Shown here: piece after piece, positions 7,651-17,626 of the stretch
How positions within the stretch are numbered: the first letter of the stretch is position 1
Layout: every line of letters starts with the position of its first letter
Origin: Paracoccus gahaiensis
GTDB taxonomy: Bacteria > Pseudomonadota > Alphaproteobacteria > Rhodobacterales > Rhodobacteraceae
Assembly: GCF_005048225.1 (NCBI RefSeq)
Contig: NZ_SUNI01000001.1
Span: forward strand, 310,001 to 374,000
Reading direction: 5' to 3'
DNA: 64,000 bases
The notes under the pieces: model-generated
Database searches by the model: none
The model's input: only the letters and a program-made list of their open reading frames with translations
Told to the model about the DNA's origin: nothing
Made by a program: the position numbers and the translations under genes

Positions 7651-9360
7651 TCAGCTGAGGCCGATCAGGCCCATGCTTTCCAGCTTCAGCAGCACCTGGT
7701 GGGCGGCGCCGTCCACGTCGATGTCGCTGGTGTCGACGACCAGCTCGGCATTCTTCGGCTCTTCATAGGGATCCGAGATCCCGGTGAATTCCTTGATCTT
7801 GCCTTCGCGGGCCAGCTTGTACAGGCCCTTGCGGTCGCGGCGCTCGCATTCCTCGATCGGGGTCGAGATATGGACCTCGACGAAGGCGCCACCGGCCTCG
7901 ACCATCTCGCGCACGGCGCGACGGGTCGCGGTGTAGGGCGCGATCGGCGCGCAGATCGCGATGCCGCCGTTCTTGGTGATCTCGGACGCGACATAGCCGA
8001 TCCGCTTGATGTTGATGTCGCGATGCTCCTTCGAGAAGCCCAGCTCCGAGGACAGGTGCTTGCGGACCACGTCGCCGTCCAGCAGCGACACGGGACGCCC
8101 GCCCATCTCCATCAGCTTGACCATCAGCGCGTTGGCGACGGTCGACTTGCCCGAACCCGACAGGCCGGTGAAGAACACCGTGAAGCCCTGCTGGGCGCGC
8201 GGCGGCGAGGTGCGGCGCAGCTGCTGCACGACCTCGGGGAAGCTGAACCATTCGGGAATGTCCAGACCCTCGCGCAGGCGGCGGCGCAGTTCGGTGCCGC
8301 TGATGTCCAGCACGGTCGAGCCCTCGGGGATCTCGTCGGCGGGGAAATAGCTGGCCTTTTCCTGCACATAGACCATGTGCTTGAAGTCGACCATCTCGAC
8401 GCCGATCTCGTCCTTGTACTGGGTGAACAGGGTCTGGGCGTCATAGGGACCGTAGAAGTCCTTGCCTTGGCTGTTCTTGCCCGGACCGGCATGGTCGCGG
8501 CCCACGATGAAGTGCGTGACGCCATGGTTGGCGCGGATCAGGCCGTGCCAGACCGCCTCGCGCGGGCCCGCCATGCGCATCGCCAGGTTCAGCAGCGACA
8601 GGTTGGTGGTCGCGGCCGGATACTTGTCCAGCACCGCCTCGTAGCAGCGCACGCGGGTGAAGTGGTCCACGTCGCCCGGCTTGGTCATGCCGACGACCGG
8701 ATGGATCAGCAGGTTGGCCTGCGCTTCGCGGGCGGCGCGGAAGGTCAGCTCCTGATGCGCGCGGTGCAGCGGGTTGCGCGTCTGGAAGGCCACGACGCGG
8801 GTCCAGCCCAGCTTCTTGAAGAAGGCGCGCAGCTCGTTGGGCGTGTTGCGGCGGGCGCGGAAGTCGTAATGCGTCGGCGTCTGCAGACCCTTGACCGGGC
8901 CACCCAGATAGACCGGGCCCGCGGTGTTGTGCAGGTAGTTGACCGCCGGATGGGCCAGATCGTCGGCGCCGAAGACCTTCTCGGCTTCGAGCGCCTTGTT
9001 CGGCACCCATTTGTCGGTGACCGACATGATCGCCAGGATCACGCCTTCCTGATCGCGCAGCGCGATGTCGGTGCCGGTGGGCAGGCCGTCGGCAAATTTC
9101 TCAGACACGTCCAGCGTGATGGGCATCGGCCACAGCGCGCCCGATTCCAGCCGCATCTCGTTGACGACGCCGTTGTAGTCGGCCTCGGTCAGGAAGCCCT
9201 TCAGCGGGTTGAAGCCGCCGTTCATCAGCAGCTCCAGATCGCAGATCTGGCGCGGCGTCAGGTCCCAGCTGGGCATCTGCCCCGCATCGTCCTTGAGCGC
9301 CTCGGCGGCGGCCTCCGAGACGTAGAGTTCGGGGATCGGGGTCTGGTTGGGCAGGGTCAT
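7651..9360 (-). CDS. Bifunctional sulfate adenylyltransferase / adenylylsulfate kinase
   Basis: A fusion of Sat and CysC that makes APS and then PAPS from sulfate and two ATP, for cysteine synthesis or sulfation. The ATP-sulfurylase domain covers about residues 1-380 with QTRNPLHRAH near 195 and GRDHAGPG near 288. The APS kinase domain covers about 395-569 with the P-loop GLSGSGKST near 398 and the DGDVVRK segment. Both halves look intact. The ATG at 9360 is taken as the start; an in-frame TTG lies 6 bases upstream. It stands alone between its own promoter candidate and terminator, and cysDN-type genes are not seen nearby. Confidence 0.95.
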   Translation of the reverse strand: MTLPNQTPIPELYVSEAAAEALKDDAGQMPSWDLTPRQICDLELLMNGGFNPLKGFLTEADYNGVVNEMRLESGALWPMPITLDVSEKFADGLPTGTDIALRDQEGVILAIMSVTDKWVPNKALEAEKVFGADDLAHPAVNYLHNTAGPVYLGGPVKGLQTPTHYDFRARRNTPNELRAFFKKLGWTRVVAFQTRNPLHRAHQELTFRAAREAQANLLIHPVVGMTKPGDVDHFTRVRCYEAVLDKYPAATTNLSLLNLAMRMAGPREAVWHGLIRANHGVTHFIVGRDHAGPGKNSQGKDFYGPYDAQTLFTQYKDEIGVEMVDFKHMVYVQEKASYFPADEIPEGSTVLDISGTELRRRLREGLDIPEWFSFPEVVQQLRRTSPPRAQQGFTVFFTGLSGSGKSTVANALMVKLMEMGGRPVSLLDGDVVRKHLSSELGFSKEHRDINIKRIGYVASEITKNGGIAICAPIAPYTATRRAVREMVEAGGAFVEVHISTPIEECERRDRKGLYKLAREGKIKEFTGISDPYEEPKNAELVVDTSDIDVDGAAHQVLLKLESMGLIGLS

Positions 9361-9432
9361 GTGCAAAGCTCACGGTTACGCGAAAGGGAATCGACACGCG
9401 CAACCTGAAGGGGACCGCGTGATACCAGCACA

Positions 9433-9461
9433 GCCATAGCCGCGAAAAAAGCGATATTCAA
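9433..9461 (-). promoter_or_regulatory. Candidate sigma-70 promoter of sat-cysC
   Basis: On the minus strand TTGAAT (9461-9456) and TATGGC (9438-9433) are separated by 17 bases, about 75 bases upstream of the sat ATG. A recognisable but unproven housekeeping-type promoter. Confidence 0.35.
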
Positions 9462-9568
9462 GTCTGGGAAAACGCTTTTGCGTCGTCACGGCGCCGGGGG
9501 TGTGGCAGAGGAACCCTGCCAAGGCGCCTACGTTGGGTTTGCGACCGCATGGCAACCCGGAGGCTTCG

Positions 9569-10111
9569 ATGACCGACCACACCCCCGCCACCCCCGAAGA
9601 ACAGCGGGCCCTGAGCCAGGAAGAGCTGGGATTTGCCAATCAAAGCCGCCAGCCCGCCCTGGGTCAGCTGTCCGACAAGGACCTGTCGGATCTGATCGGG
9701 CTGCTGCGGGTGCGCCGAAACCGCGCCCGCGACATCGCCGCCCGGCAGGGCCGTGAGGCGCGCGGCAAGGTCCGGCCCTCGGGCAAGTCCTCGGCCGGCG
9801 GCAACGAGGGCACGCGCAGCAAGGCGGAATACCTGACCGCCGCGCTGGACCGCGCCACCGAGGAACGCGGCCGCCGCGAGGCCGGTGGCGCCAGCCAGAC
9901 CGAGCTGGCCGAACAGGCGATGCAGCTGAAGACCGAGGCCGAGACGCCGAATCCGATGCTGGAAGGAGGCGGCGCGCTGCACCCGAACGATCCTGATGCC
10001 GATCCCGGCAAGAAGGGCTTGGCCGGCACCGAGCGCGCTACCGCGCCCTCCGGTGCATTGGATCACGCCGGAGACCTGCCCGCCCGCGAACGCTCGGGCA
10101 CGCGCAAGTGA
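9569..10111 (+). CDS. Hypothetical hydrophilic protein
   Basis: Not recognised as a named family. It has 180 aa and is strongly hydrophilic, with a likely disordered Gly/Asp/Pro-rich C-terminal half. One ordered-looking region at about residues 36-70 is rich in Leu and Arg (LSDKDLSDLIGLLRVRRNRARDIAARQ) and could be a helical pair. There are no cysteines, no signal peptide and no membrane helix. The ATG at 9569 has a good GGAGG site; the longer frame from 9500 lacks one. It is monocistronic, diverges from sat-cysC and converges on ispG. Similar proteins seem common in alphaproteobacteria, but the function is unknown. Confidence 0.7.
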   Translation: MTDHTPATPEEQRALSQEELGFANQSRQPALGQLSDKDLSDLIGLLRVRRNRARDIAARQGREARGKVRPSGKSSAGGNEGTRSKAEYLTAALDRATEERGRREAGGASQTELAEQAMQLKTEAETPNPMLEGGGALHPNDPDADPGKKGLAGTERATAPSGALDHAGDLPARERSGTRK

Positions 10112-10154
10112 CGCCCGGATCCGGGTCTGCGCCCATGATCGGCTGACACCAAGG

Positions 10155-10183
10155 AAAAACCCCCGGCGACACCGCGTCGGGGG
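10155..10183 (-). terminator. Intrinsic terminator of ispG
   Basis: CCCCCGGCG...CGC-GT-CGGGGG forms a 9-bp stem with a 2-base bulge and an ACAC loop. On the minus strand the stem is followed by five T residues, a clear terminator for ispG. Confidence 0.75.
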
Positions 10184-10303
10184 CTACACCAAAATCACCG
10201 GATCATCTTGCCGGGGCGAATCGGCTTCGACAGCCTGCTTCGGCAGGGGTCGCCCATCGGCGCCAGCCTCAGCCCCCGGCCTTTCGTCACAGAACCATGC
10301 GCC

Positions 10304-11425
10304 TTACTCTGCCGCCTTCGCCTCGGCCTCCAGCACCTCGGCACGCTTCTCGACCAGTTCGACGATGTGATCGACCATCTGGTCGTTGGACAGCTTGTGG
10401 CTCTGCTTGCCGGCCATGTAGATCATGCCCGAGCCCGCGCCGCCGCCCGTGAAGCCCAGATCGGTCATCAGCGCCTCGCCGGGGCCGTTCACCACGCAGC
10501 CGATGATCGACAGGCTCATCGGCGTCTTGATGTGCTCCAGCCGCTGCTCCAGCGCCTCGACCGTGCGGATCACGTCGAAGCCCTGCCGCGCGCAGGAGGG
10601 GCAGCTGATGATCTGCACGCCCCGCGTCCGCAGCCCGAGCGATTTCAGGATCTCGAAGCCGACCTTGACCTCCTGCACCGGATCGGCGGACAGGCTGACG
10701 CGGATCGTGTCGCCGATCCCCGACCACAGCAGGTTGCCCAGACCCACGGCGGACTTCACCGTGCCGCCGACGAAGCCGCCGGCCTCGGTGATGCCCAGAT
10801 GGATCGGCGCATCGGTGATCTCGGCCAGCTGCGCATAGGCGGCCGCCGACAGGAACACGTCGCTGGCCTTCACGCTGATCTTGAACTCGTGGAAATCGTT
10901 GTCCTGCAGGATCTTGATGTGATCCATGCCGGATTCGACCATCGCATCCGGGCAGGGCTCGCCGTATTTCTCCAGAAGATGCCGCTCCAGCGACCCCGCA
11001 TTGACCCCGATCCGCATCGAGCAACCGTGATGCCGGGCCGCCTTGATGACCTCGCGCACCCGGGTCTCGTCACCGATATTGCCGGGATTGATGCGCAGGC
11101 AGGCCACGCCCGCCTCGGCCGCCTCGATGGCGCGCTTGTAGTGGAAATGGATGTCCGCCACGATCGGCACCGGGCTTTCGCGGCAGATCTCGCGCAGCGC
11201 GGTCGTCGTCTCCTGATCGGGCGCGCTGATGCGCACGATGTCGGCCCCGGCCTCGGCGCAGGCGATGACCTGGTCCAGCGTGGCACGCACGTCATGGCCG
11301 TTGGTGTTGGTCATGGTCTGCACGCTGATCGGGGCGTCGCCGCCCACGGGGACGTTGCCCACCATGATCTGGCGCGATTTCCGGCGTTCGATGTTGCGCC
11401 AGGGACGGATCGGGTTCAGCGACAT
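10304..11425 (-). CDS. ispG: 4-hydroxy-3-methylbut-2-enyl-diphosphate synthase (flavodoxin)
   Basis: IspG/GcpE of the MEP isoprenoid pathway, a 4Fe-4S enzyme that reduces MEcPP to HMBPP. The TIM-barrel N-terminal half contains [12 protein letters not shown] and [10 protein letters not shown]. The cluster cysteines are in SCPSCARQ near residue 280 and CVVNGPGEA near 310. Length (373 aa) is normal for the bacterial two-domain form. It is a single gene followed by a strong terminator. Confidence 0.96.
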   Translation of the reverse strand: MSLNPIRPWRNIERRKSRQIMVGNVPVGGDAPISVQTMTNTNGHDVRATLDQVIACAEAGADIVRISAPDQETTTALREICRESPVPIVADIHFHYKRAIEAAEAGVACLRINPGNIGDETRVREVIKAARHHGCSMRIGVNAGSLERHLLEKYGEPCPDAMVESGMDHIKILQDNDFHEFKISVKASDVFLSAAAYAQLAEITDAPIHLGITEAGGFVGGTVKSAVGLGNLLWSGIGDTIRVSLSADPVQEVKVGFEILKSLGLRTRGVQIISCPSCARQGFDVIRTVEALEQRLEHIKTPMSLSIIGCVVNGPGEALMTDLGFTGGGAGSGMIYMAGKQSHKLSNDQMVDHIVELVEKRAEVLEAEAKAAE

Positions 11426-11487
11426 GGGCGGCCTCCGGGGGTTCGCCCCTCAGATAAGCCATCGAGGCCGCGACGACAACCGCCCCC

Positions 11488-12144
11488 TCAGCGACCGAGC
11501 GCGCCCAGCACCACCCCCAGGCAATCGCGGGGCAGCATCAAGAGCATCGGCCCCTCGATCCGCAGGCTCACCGGCCCCAGGGCGCGGTTCGAGGTTCCGA
11601 CCCGCCCGCCCGGCGTCATCTCGATCCCGTCGATCGGCCATTCCAGCCCCCGGCTGGTCCCGCGCGCCGGGCCCATAGGAAACAGCGACACCCGCGTTCC
11701 CGCCGGCAGTGGCAGGTCGATCCGCGCCGGACAGGCCAGGATCACGTCCTCCGAGGCCAGCATCACCACCCGAGGCGCCTCCGGTTGCACGAGGGCCGTC
11801 AGGGCCGCCAGCGTGTGATCCAGACGCAGCCCGGCAAATCCCACCGCCATGATCAGCGGCGCGTCGATCCGTCCCAGGCATTTGGCAAAATCGGTGCTGT
11901 CCTGCTCGGCCACCTCCAGCAGGCGTCCGCCGGGCACCCGTGCCCGCGCGGCGTCGGAGATGCTGTCCAGATCCCCGATCACCCAATCGGGCGCCCGTCC
12001 CAGATCATGGGCCCGGTCCGCCCCCCCATCCGCCGCCACCAGCAACGGAGCGACCGCCAGGGCACCGTCCAGATCCTCCGAAGCGACCGCACCGCCACCG
12101 ATCACGGTCACCCCGCGCGGATCGCGGACCCAAGCGGACCTCAC
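11488..12144 (-). CDS. Thiamine pyrophosphokinase
   Basis: Transfers pyrophosphate from ATP to thiamine to give thiamine diphosphate. LLVAADGGADRAHDLG and WVIGDLDSIS are the signature of the catalytic domain, EQDSTDFAKCL contains the conserved Asp-Ser-Thr-Asp motif, and a beta-rich C-terminal domain follows (VSLFPMGPARG). The start is GTG at 12144, overlapping the stop of the DUF2842 gene (GTGA), giving 218 aa. A longer open frame to 12327 is antisense-like noise. No TPP riboswitch is seen because the gene is internal to an operon. Confidence 0.9.
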   Translation of the reverse strand: MRSAWVRDPRGVTVIGGGAVASEDLDGALAVAPLLVAADGGADRAHDLGRAPDWVIGDLDSISDAARARVPGGRLLEVAEQDSTDFAKCLGRIDAPLIMAVGFAGLRLDHTLAALTALVQPEAPRVVMLASEDVILACPARIDLPLPAGTRVSLFPMGPARGTSRGLEWPIDGIEMTPGGRVGTSNRALGPVSLRIEGPMLLMLPRDCLGVVLGALGR

Positions 12145-12350
12145 CCCTTGCCGACGCCCAGGAAGACCTTCTTGAAGGGCAGCGCCCACAGGACCCCCAG
12201 ACCGACATAGATCAGCAGCTCGATCCAGATCGGCTGGCGCCCGAAGCGCCCGTCCAGCCAGTTCATCAGCGTGACCGCCGCCATCACATAGAGCGGCAGC
12301 GCCACGACCAGAATGAAGATCGACCACCTCTTGCGGGCCTTCAGCTGCAT
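12141..12350 (-). CDS. DUF2842 domain small membrane protein
   Basis: A 69-aa protein with two hydrophobic helices (IFILVVALPLYVMAAVTLMNWL at about 11-32, then IELLIYVGLGVLWALPF) separated by a short basic loop, as in DUF2842. Function unknown; inner membrane. The ATG at 12350 is preceded by AAAGGA, which is part of intergenic repeat copy B. It is coupled to the thiamine pyrophosphokinase gene by a 4-base overlap and lies downstream of purA on the same strand. Confidence 0.82.
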   Translation of the reverse strand: MQLKARKRWSIFILVVALPLYVMAAVTLMNWLDGRFGRQPIWIELLIYVGLGVLWALPFKKVFLGVGKG

Positions 12351-12362
12351 GACGGGTCGTCC

Positions 12363-12397
12363 TTTCATCTTGGCAGAAATATCCCCCAGGGGGTCCG
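12363..12397 (-). repeat. Intergenic repeat, copy B
   Basis: On the minus strand the core GATATTTCTGCCAAGATGAA runs from 12383 down to 12364, preceded by CCCCCTGGGGG. It sits between the purA stop (12458) and the DUF2842 start (12350), oriented like both genes. Bases just after the core (AAAGGA) appear to serve as the DUF2842 ribosome binding site. Confidence 0.85.
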
Positions 12398-12457
12398 GGG
12401 GAAAGGATGTCCCCCGGCGGTCGCGGGACGCAAGGGGACGCGGGGTCGCGGGCGAGA

Positions 12458-13750
<1,293 letters not shown>

Positions 13751-13865
13751 GACCGATCCTTTTCGTTGTCCGAAACTCTTTTCGGATTGCGTCTAGCGCA
13801 TCGAAGATGATGGGGGAAGGCGCGATTTCCCAAGGAGGGCGGGACCTTGCCGGGGGGCGACGACC

Positions 13866-13938
13866 GGGGGCGCTTCGCCCCCCGGACCCCCCGAGGATAT
13901 TTATGCCAAGATGAAAGGTGGGGGTTCGGCCCCCCGCC
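13866..13938 (+). repeat. Intergenic repeat, copy C, flanked by two hairpins
   Basis: A hairpin GGGGGCG-CTT-CGCCCCC (13866-13882) is followed by the core GATATTTATGCCAAGATGAA starting at 13896 and a second hairpin (GGGGG/CCCCC, 13920-13935). The unit abuts the slyX stop codon at 13939. The core points towards slyX, opposite to slyX transcription. Confidence 0.85.
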
Positions 13939-14172
13939 TCAGTAATGCGGGGGGCGCTGGTCGGTCAGGGCGACCTGGCCGGGGGCGTCGGCCTGGCGGT
14001 CGGCCTCGGCCTGCAGCAGCAGGTCCAGGCGGCGGGTCAGCCGGGCCAGGTCGCGGTCCTGGCGGGCGATCACCTCGGACAGGTCCTCGGTCAGGCGGGC
14101 CAGATGGGCCAGCGCCTCTTCCAGCTGCAGAAGCCGGTCCTGCGCGCCGGGCGCTGCGGGCTGCTTGTCCAT
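13939..14172 (-). CDS. slyX: SlyX family protein
   Basis: A 77-aa coiled-coil protein ([25 protein letters not shown] and following heptads) ending in the characteristic Pro-Pro-His-Tyr C-terminus of SlyX. The molecular role of the family is unknown; no domain beyond the coiled coil is seen. The ATG at 14172 follows GGAAGGTG, a good ribosome binding site. It diverges from hisS with only 58 bases between the starts, so their promoters must overlap. Confidence 0.88.
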   Translation of the reverse strand: MDKQPAAPGAQDRLLQLEEALAHLARLTEDLSEVIARQDRDLARLTRRLDLLLQAEADRQADAPGQVALTDQRPPHY

Positions 14173-14230
14173 GTCGTCACCTTCCGTTAGAGCGGCGCCT
14201 GAATATGGGCCCGAAAAGGCGACCGATACC

Positions 14231-15712
14231 ATGGCAAAAGACAAGAAGCAGCCCCGCCCCAAGGCCGAGACGCCCAAGGGGTTCCGCGATTACTTCGGCA
14301 GCGACGTGACCGAGCGCAAGCGCATGCTGGACCGCATCGCCGAGGTCTATCACCGCCACGGCTTCGATCCGCTGGAGACCAGCGCCGTCGAGACGGTCGA
14401 GGCCCTGGGCAAGTTCCTGCCCGACGTGGACCGCCCCAATGCCGGCGTCTTCGCCTGGCAGGAGGAGGCCGTTCCGGGCGGCGGCACGGCGGGCGACTGG
14501 CTGGCGCTGCGCTATGACCTGACCGCGCCCCTGGCCCGGGTCGCGGCGCAGTACCGCAACGACCTGCCCAGCCCCTATCGCCGCTATGCGATGGGTCCGG
14601 TCTGGCGCAACGAGAAGCCCGGCCCGGGGCGGTTCCGGCAGTTCTATCAATGCGATGCGGATACGGTGGGCTCGGGGTCGGTCGCGGCGGATGCCGAGAT
14701 CTGCGCGATGCTGGCCGATGCGCTGGAGGCCGTGGGCATCGCCCGCGGCGACTATCTGGTGCGCATGAACAACCGCAAGGTCCTGAACGGGGTGCTCGAG
14801 GCGGCCGAGGTCGACACGGACCGCGCCGACGACGTCCTGCGCACGATCGACAAGTTCGACAAGGTCGGCCGCGACGGCGTCCTGGCGCTGCTGACCACGG
14901 GACGGCGCGACGAGAGCGGCGCGCAGATCGAGGGCGTGGGCCTTTCCGAGGCGCAGGCCGCGCCGGTGCTGGCCTTCCTGACCTCGAAGGGCGCGGACAA
15001 TGCCGCGACGCTGGACAATCTGCGCGCCGCCGTGGGCGTCTCGCAGATGGGCGCCGAGGGGGTGGACGAGCTTTCGCAGATGGCCGGCCTTCTCTCCGCG
15101 ATGGGCGTGGCCGAGGACCGGGCCGTGATCGACCCGTCGGTCGTGCGGGGCCTGGGATATTATACCGGGCCGGTCTTCGAGGCCGAGCTGACCTTCGAGA
15201 TCCTGGACGAGAAGGGCCGCAGGCGCCAGTTCGGGTCCGTCGCGGGCGGCGGGCGCTATGACGGGCTGGTCGAGCGCTTCACCGGCCAGAAGGTGCCTGC
15301 CACCGGCGTCAGCATCGGCGTGGACCGGCTGCTGGCCGCGCTGCGCGCCAAGGGGCTGGCCGGGGACGAGGCGGCGGGACCGGTCGTCGTGACGGTCATG
15401 GACCGCGACCGGATGGCCGATTATCAGGCCATGGCCGCCGATCTGCGCGCCGCCGGGATCCGGGCCGAGGTCTATCTGGGCAACCCCAAGAACTTCGGCA
15501 ACCAGCTGAAATATGCCGACAAGCGCGGCGCCCCGGTGGCGATCATCCAAGGCGAGGACGAGGCCGCGCGCGGCGTCGTGCAGGTCAAGGACCTGATCCT
15601 GGGCGCCAGGATCGCGGCCCAGGCCTCGCTGGACGAATGGAAATCCCAGCCCGCCCAGACCGAGGTGGCCCGCGCCGATCTGGTGGCCGAAGTGCGGCGG
15701 ATCCTGGGATGA
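14231..15712 (+). CDS. hisS: Histidine--tRNA ligase
   Basis: Class II aminoacyl-tRNA synthetase that charges tRNA-His. TPKGFRDYF at the N-terminus, [24 protein letters not shown] (motif 2) and [11 protein letters not shown] with AGGGRYDGL (motif 3 region) are all present, followed by an anticodon-binding domain. Length is 493 aa from the ATG at 14231. The stop codon overlaps the hisZ start (ATGA), placing hisS first in a hisS-hisZ-hisG operon, so tRNA charging and histidine synthesis share a transcript. Confidence 0.95.
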   Translation: MAKDKKQPRPKAETPKGFRDYFGSDVTERKRMLDRIAEVYHRHGFDPLETSAVETVEALGKFLPDVDRPNAGVFAWQEEAVPGGGTAGDWLALRYDLTAPLARVAAQYRNDLPSPYRRYAMGPVWRNEKPGPGRFRQFYQCDADTVGSGSVAADAEICAMLADALEAVGIARGDYLVRMNNRKVLNGVLEAAEVDTDRADDVLRTIDKFDKVGRDGVLALLTTGRRDESGAQIEGVGLSEAQAAPVLAFLTSKGADNAATLDNLRAAVGVSQMGAEGVDELSQMAGLLSAMGVAEDRAVIDPSVVRGLGYYTGPVFEAELTFEILDEKGRRRQFGSVAGGGRYDGLVERFTGQKVPATGVSIGVDRLLAALRAKGLAGDEAAGPVVVTVMDRDRMADYQAMAADLRAAGIRAEVYLGNPKNFGNQLKYADKRGAPVAIIQGEDEAARGVVQVKDLILGARIAAQASLDEWKSQPAQTEVARADLVAEVRRILG

Positions 15713-16785
15713 TCACCAAGCGCGACAAGCAGGATGTCGGCCAGCGCCTGCTGGCCCGCTTTCGGGCGACCGGCGCCGAGGAGGTCGCCCCCGACATCCT
15801 GCTGCCCGCCGAGAGCCTGCTGGACCTCTATGGCGAGGACCTGCGCGCGCGCGCCTATGTCACCGCCGACCCGATCCGGGGCGAGATGATGCTGCGCCCG
15901 GATTTCACCGTGCCGGTGGTGCAGGCCCATATGCGGACGGGCGCCGAGCCCGCGCGCTATTGCTATCTGGGCGAGATCTTCCGCAAGCAGGACATGGGCG
16001 ACACCCGCCCCGAGACGCCGCGCGACCACGAATACCTGCAATGCGGGTTCGAGCTGTTCAGCCGCGATCCCGCCGCCGATGCCGAGGTCTTCGCGCTGTT
16101 CCACGAGGCGCTGGCGCCGCTGGACCTGCAGGCCGAGACGGGCGACATGGGGCTGCTGTTGGATGCCGTGGCGGGGCTGCCGCTGACGCAGGCGCGGGCC
16201 TGTGCCCTCTCTCATCACATCTGGCGCCCGGGCCGCTTCGCGCGGCTGCTGGCGCGGTTCTCCAGGCCCGCGGTGGCGCGGGCGTTTCCGGACAGCACCG
16301 CGCCCTGGGCCGGGATGCGGTCCGAGGACGAGATGATCCGCCGCATCGCGCGCCTGCAGGCCGATGCCGCCGTGCCGCCCTTGTCCCCGGTCTGGACCGA
16401 GCGGCTGGAGCGGCTGTTCGCTCTGCGTGCGCCCGCATCGGACGCCCTGCCGGCGCTGGTTGAACTGGCCCGCGACATGCCCGCCATCGCCCCGGCGGTG
16501 GACCGCATCCACGCGCGGATGGACGCCATCGCGGCGCGCGGGATCGACCTGGGCGCGGTGATCTTCGATGCCAGCCACGGGCGCACCACGCTGGAATATT
16601 ACGACGGCTTCACCTTCACCTTCCATGCCGACCGCACGCTGCCCGGGCGCGCGACCTGGCCGCCCGTCGCCTCGGGCGGGCGCTATGACGCGCTGACCCG
16701 CGTGCTGGGACGCGGGCGCGAGATCCCCGCCGTGGGCGGCATCATTCGCCCCGGACTGGTCGCCGAACTGGAGGCATCCGCATGA
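15709..16785 (+). CDS. hisZ: ATP phosphoribosyltransferase regulatory subunit
   Basis: A catalytically inactive HisRS paralogue that forms a hetero-octamer with short-form HisG and provides histidine feedback control. The HisRS-like core is visible ([41 protein letters not shown]), but no C-terminal anticodon-binding domain follows. Length is 358 aa. The ATG at 15709 overlaps the hisS stop, and its own stop overlaps the hisG start, so the three genes are translationally coupled. Confidence 0.93.
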   Translation: MITKRDKQDVGQRLLARFRATGAEEVAPDILLPAESLLDLYGEDLRARAYVTADPIRGEMMLRPDFTVPVVQAHMRTGAEPARYCYLGEIFRKQDMGDTRPETPRDHEYLQCGFELFSRDPAADAEVFALFHEALAPLDLQAETGDMGLLLDAVAGLPLTQARACALSHHIWRPGRFARLLARFSRPAVARAFPDSTAPWAGMRSEDEMIRRIARLQADAAVPPLSPVWTERLERLFALRAPASDALPALVELARDMPAIAPAVDRIHARMDAIAARGIDLGAVIFDASHGRTTLEYYDGFTFTFHADRTLPGRATWPPVASGGRYDALTRVLGRGREIPAVGGIIRPGLVAELEASA

Positions 16786-17483
16786 TCCGCCTTGGGGTGC
16801 CGTCCAAGGGGCGGCTGATGGAACAGACCTTCGACTGGTTCGCCGCGCGTGGCGTGCGCCTGTCGCGCGCCGGGTCGGACCGCGAATATGCGGGCCGGGT
16901 CGAGGGCGCGGAGGGCGTGCAGCTGGTCCTGCTGTCGGCCGGAGAGATCCCGCGCGAGCTGGCGGCGGGGCGGATCGAGCTGGGCGTGACCGGCACCGAT
17001 CTGGTGCGCGAGAAGCTGGCTGGCTGGTCCTCGGACCTGGTCGAGCTGGCGCCGATGGGCTTCGGCCATGCCGACCTGATCCTAGCGGTGCCCGATTGCT
17101 GGCGCGATTGCCGCGACCTGGACGATTTTGCCGCGATCACCCGCGATTTCCGCGCGCAGCACGGGTTCCGCCTGCGCATCGCCACGAAGTATCACCGGCT
17201 GGTACGCGCGCATCTGGCCGCGCACGAGGTCGCCGATTACCAGCTGGTCGACAGCCAGGGCGCGACCGAGGGCACCGTCGCCAACCAGACCGCCGAGGCG
17301 ATCGCCGACATCACCTCGTCGGGCGAGACGCTGCGGGCCAACAACCTGCGCATCCTGGACGAGCCGCCGATCCTGCGCTCGCAAGCGACGCTGTTCGCGG
17401 CCCGCGCGGCCCTGGGTCCGGATCTGGACGCCTTCGCCGCTGTCCTGGGCCTTCAGTCGGGGGGCGTGTCGGGCCGGGGGTGA
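16782..17483 (+). CDS. hisG: ATP phosphoribosyltransferase, short form
   Basis: First step of histidine synthesis: ATP plus PRPP gives phosphoribosyl-ATP. GVPSKGRLMEQT at the N-terminus and DSQGATEGTVANQTAEAIAD with ITSSGETLRANNL at the PRPP site define HisG. At 233 aa it lacks the C-terminal regulatory domain, so it depends on HisZ, encoded immediately upstream with a 4-base overlap. The last 31 bases overlap the 3' end of the convergent ccoS gene. Confidence 0.95.
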   Translation: MIRLGVPSKGRLMEQTFDWFAARGVRLSRAGSDREYAGRVEGAEGVQLVLLSAGEIPRELAAGRIELGVTGTDLVREKLAGWSSDLVELAPMGFGHADLILAVPDCWRDCRDLDDFAAITRDFRAQHGFRLRIATKYHRLVRAHLAAHEVADYQLVDSQGATEGTVANQTAEAIADITSSGETLRANNLRILDEPPILRSQATLFAARAALGPDLDAFAAVLGLQSGGVSGRG

Positions 17484-17626
17484 TCGTCCCACCGGTCCGA
17501 CAGCACCCGTTCCCCATCGCCCTTGGGATCCTCGAACTGGCGGTTCCTCAGCGCCCAGAGGAACGCGCCGAGGCCCACCCCCCCCAGGGCCAGCGAGACG
17601 GGGATCAGGATGACCAGGATCTCCAT
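17453..17626 (-). CDS. ccoS: cbb3-type cytochrome oxidase assembly protein CcoS
   Basis: A 57-aa single-pass membrane protein: MEILVILIPVSLALGGVGLG is the helix, followed by AFLWALRNRQFEDPKGD, the conserved CcoS feature. It is needed for insertion of heme b and copper into cbb3 oxidase. The ATG shares one base with the ccoI stop (TGATG), making it the last gene of ccoGHIS. Its 3' end overlaps hisG by 31 bases on the opposite strand. Confidence 0.93.
   Translation of the reverse strand: MEILVILIPVSLALGGVGLGAFLWALRNRQFEDPKGDGERVLSDRWDDHPRPDTPPD

Noticed and set aside
7564-9408. A 614-codon plus-strand frame opposite sat-cysC
   Set aside because: Shadow of the conserved Sat-CysC gene; no recognisable domain and no ribosome binding site.
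12145-12327. Extended N-terminus or TPP riboswitch ahead of thiamine pyrophosphokinase
   Set aside because: The region codes for DUF2842 in another frame, and the gene starts at the GTGA overlap, so no leader exists.
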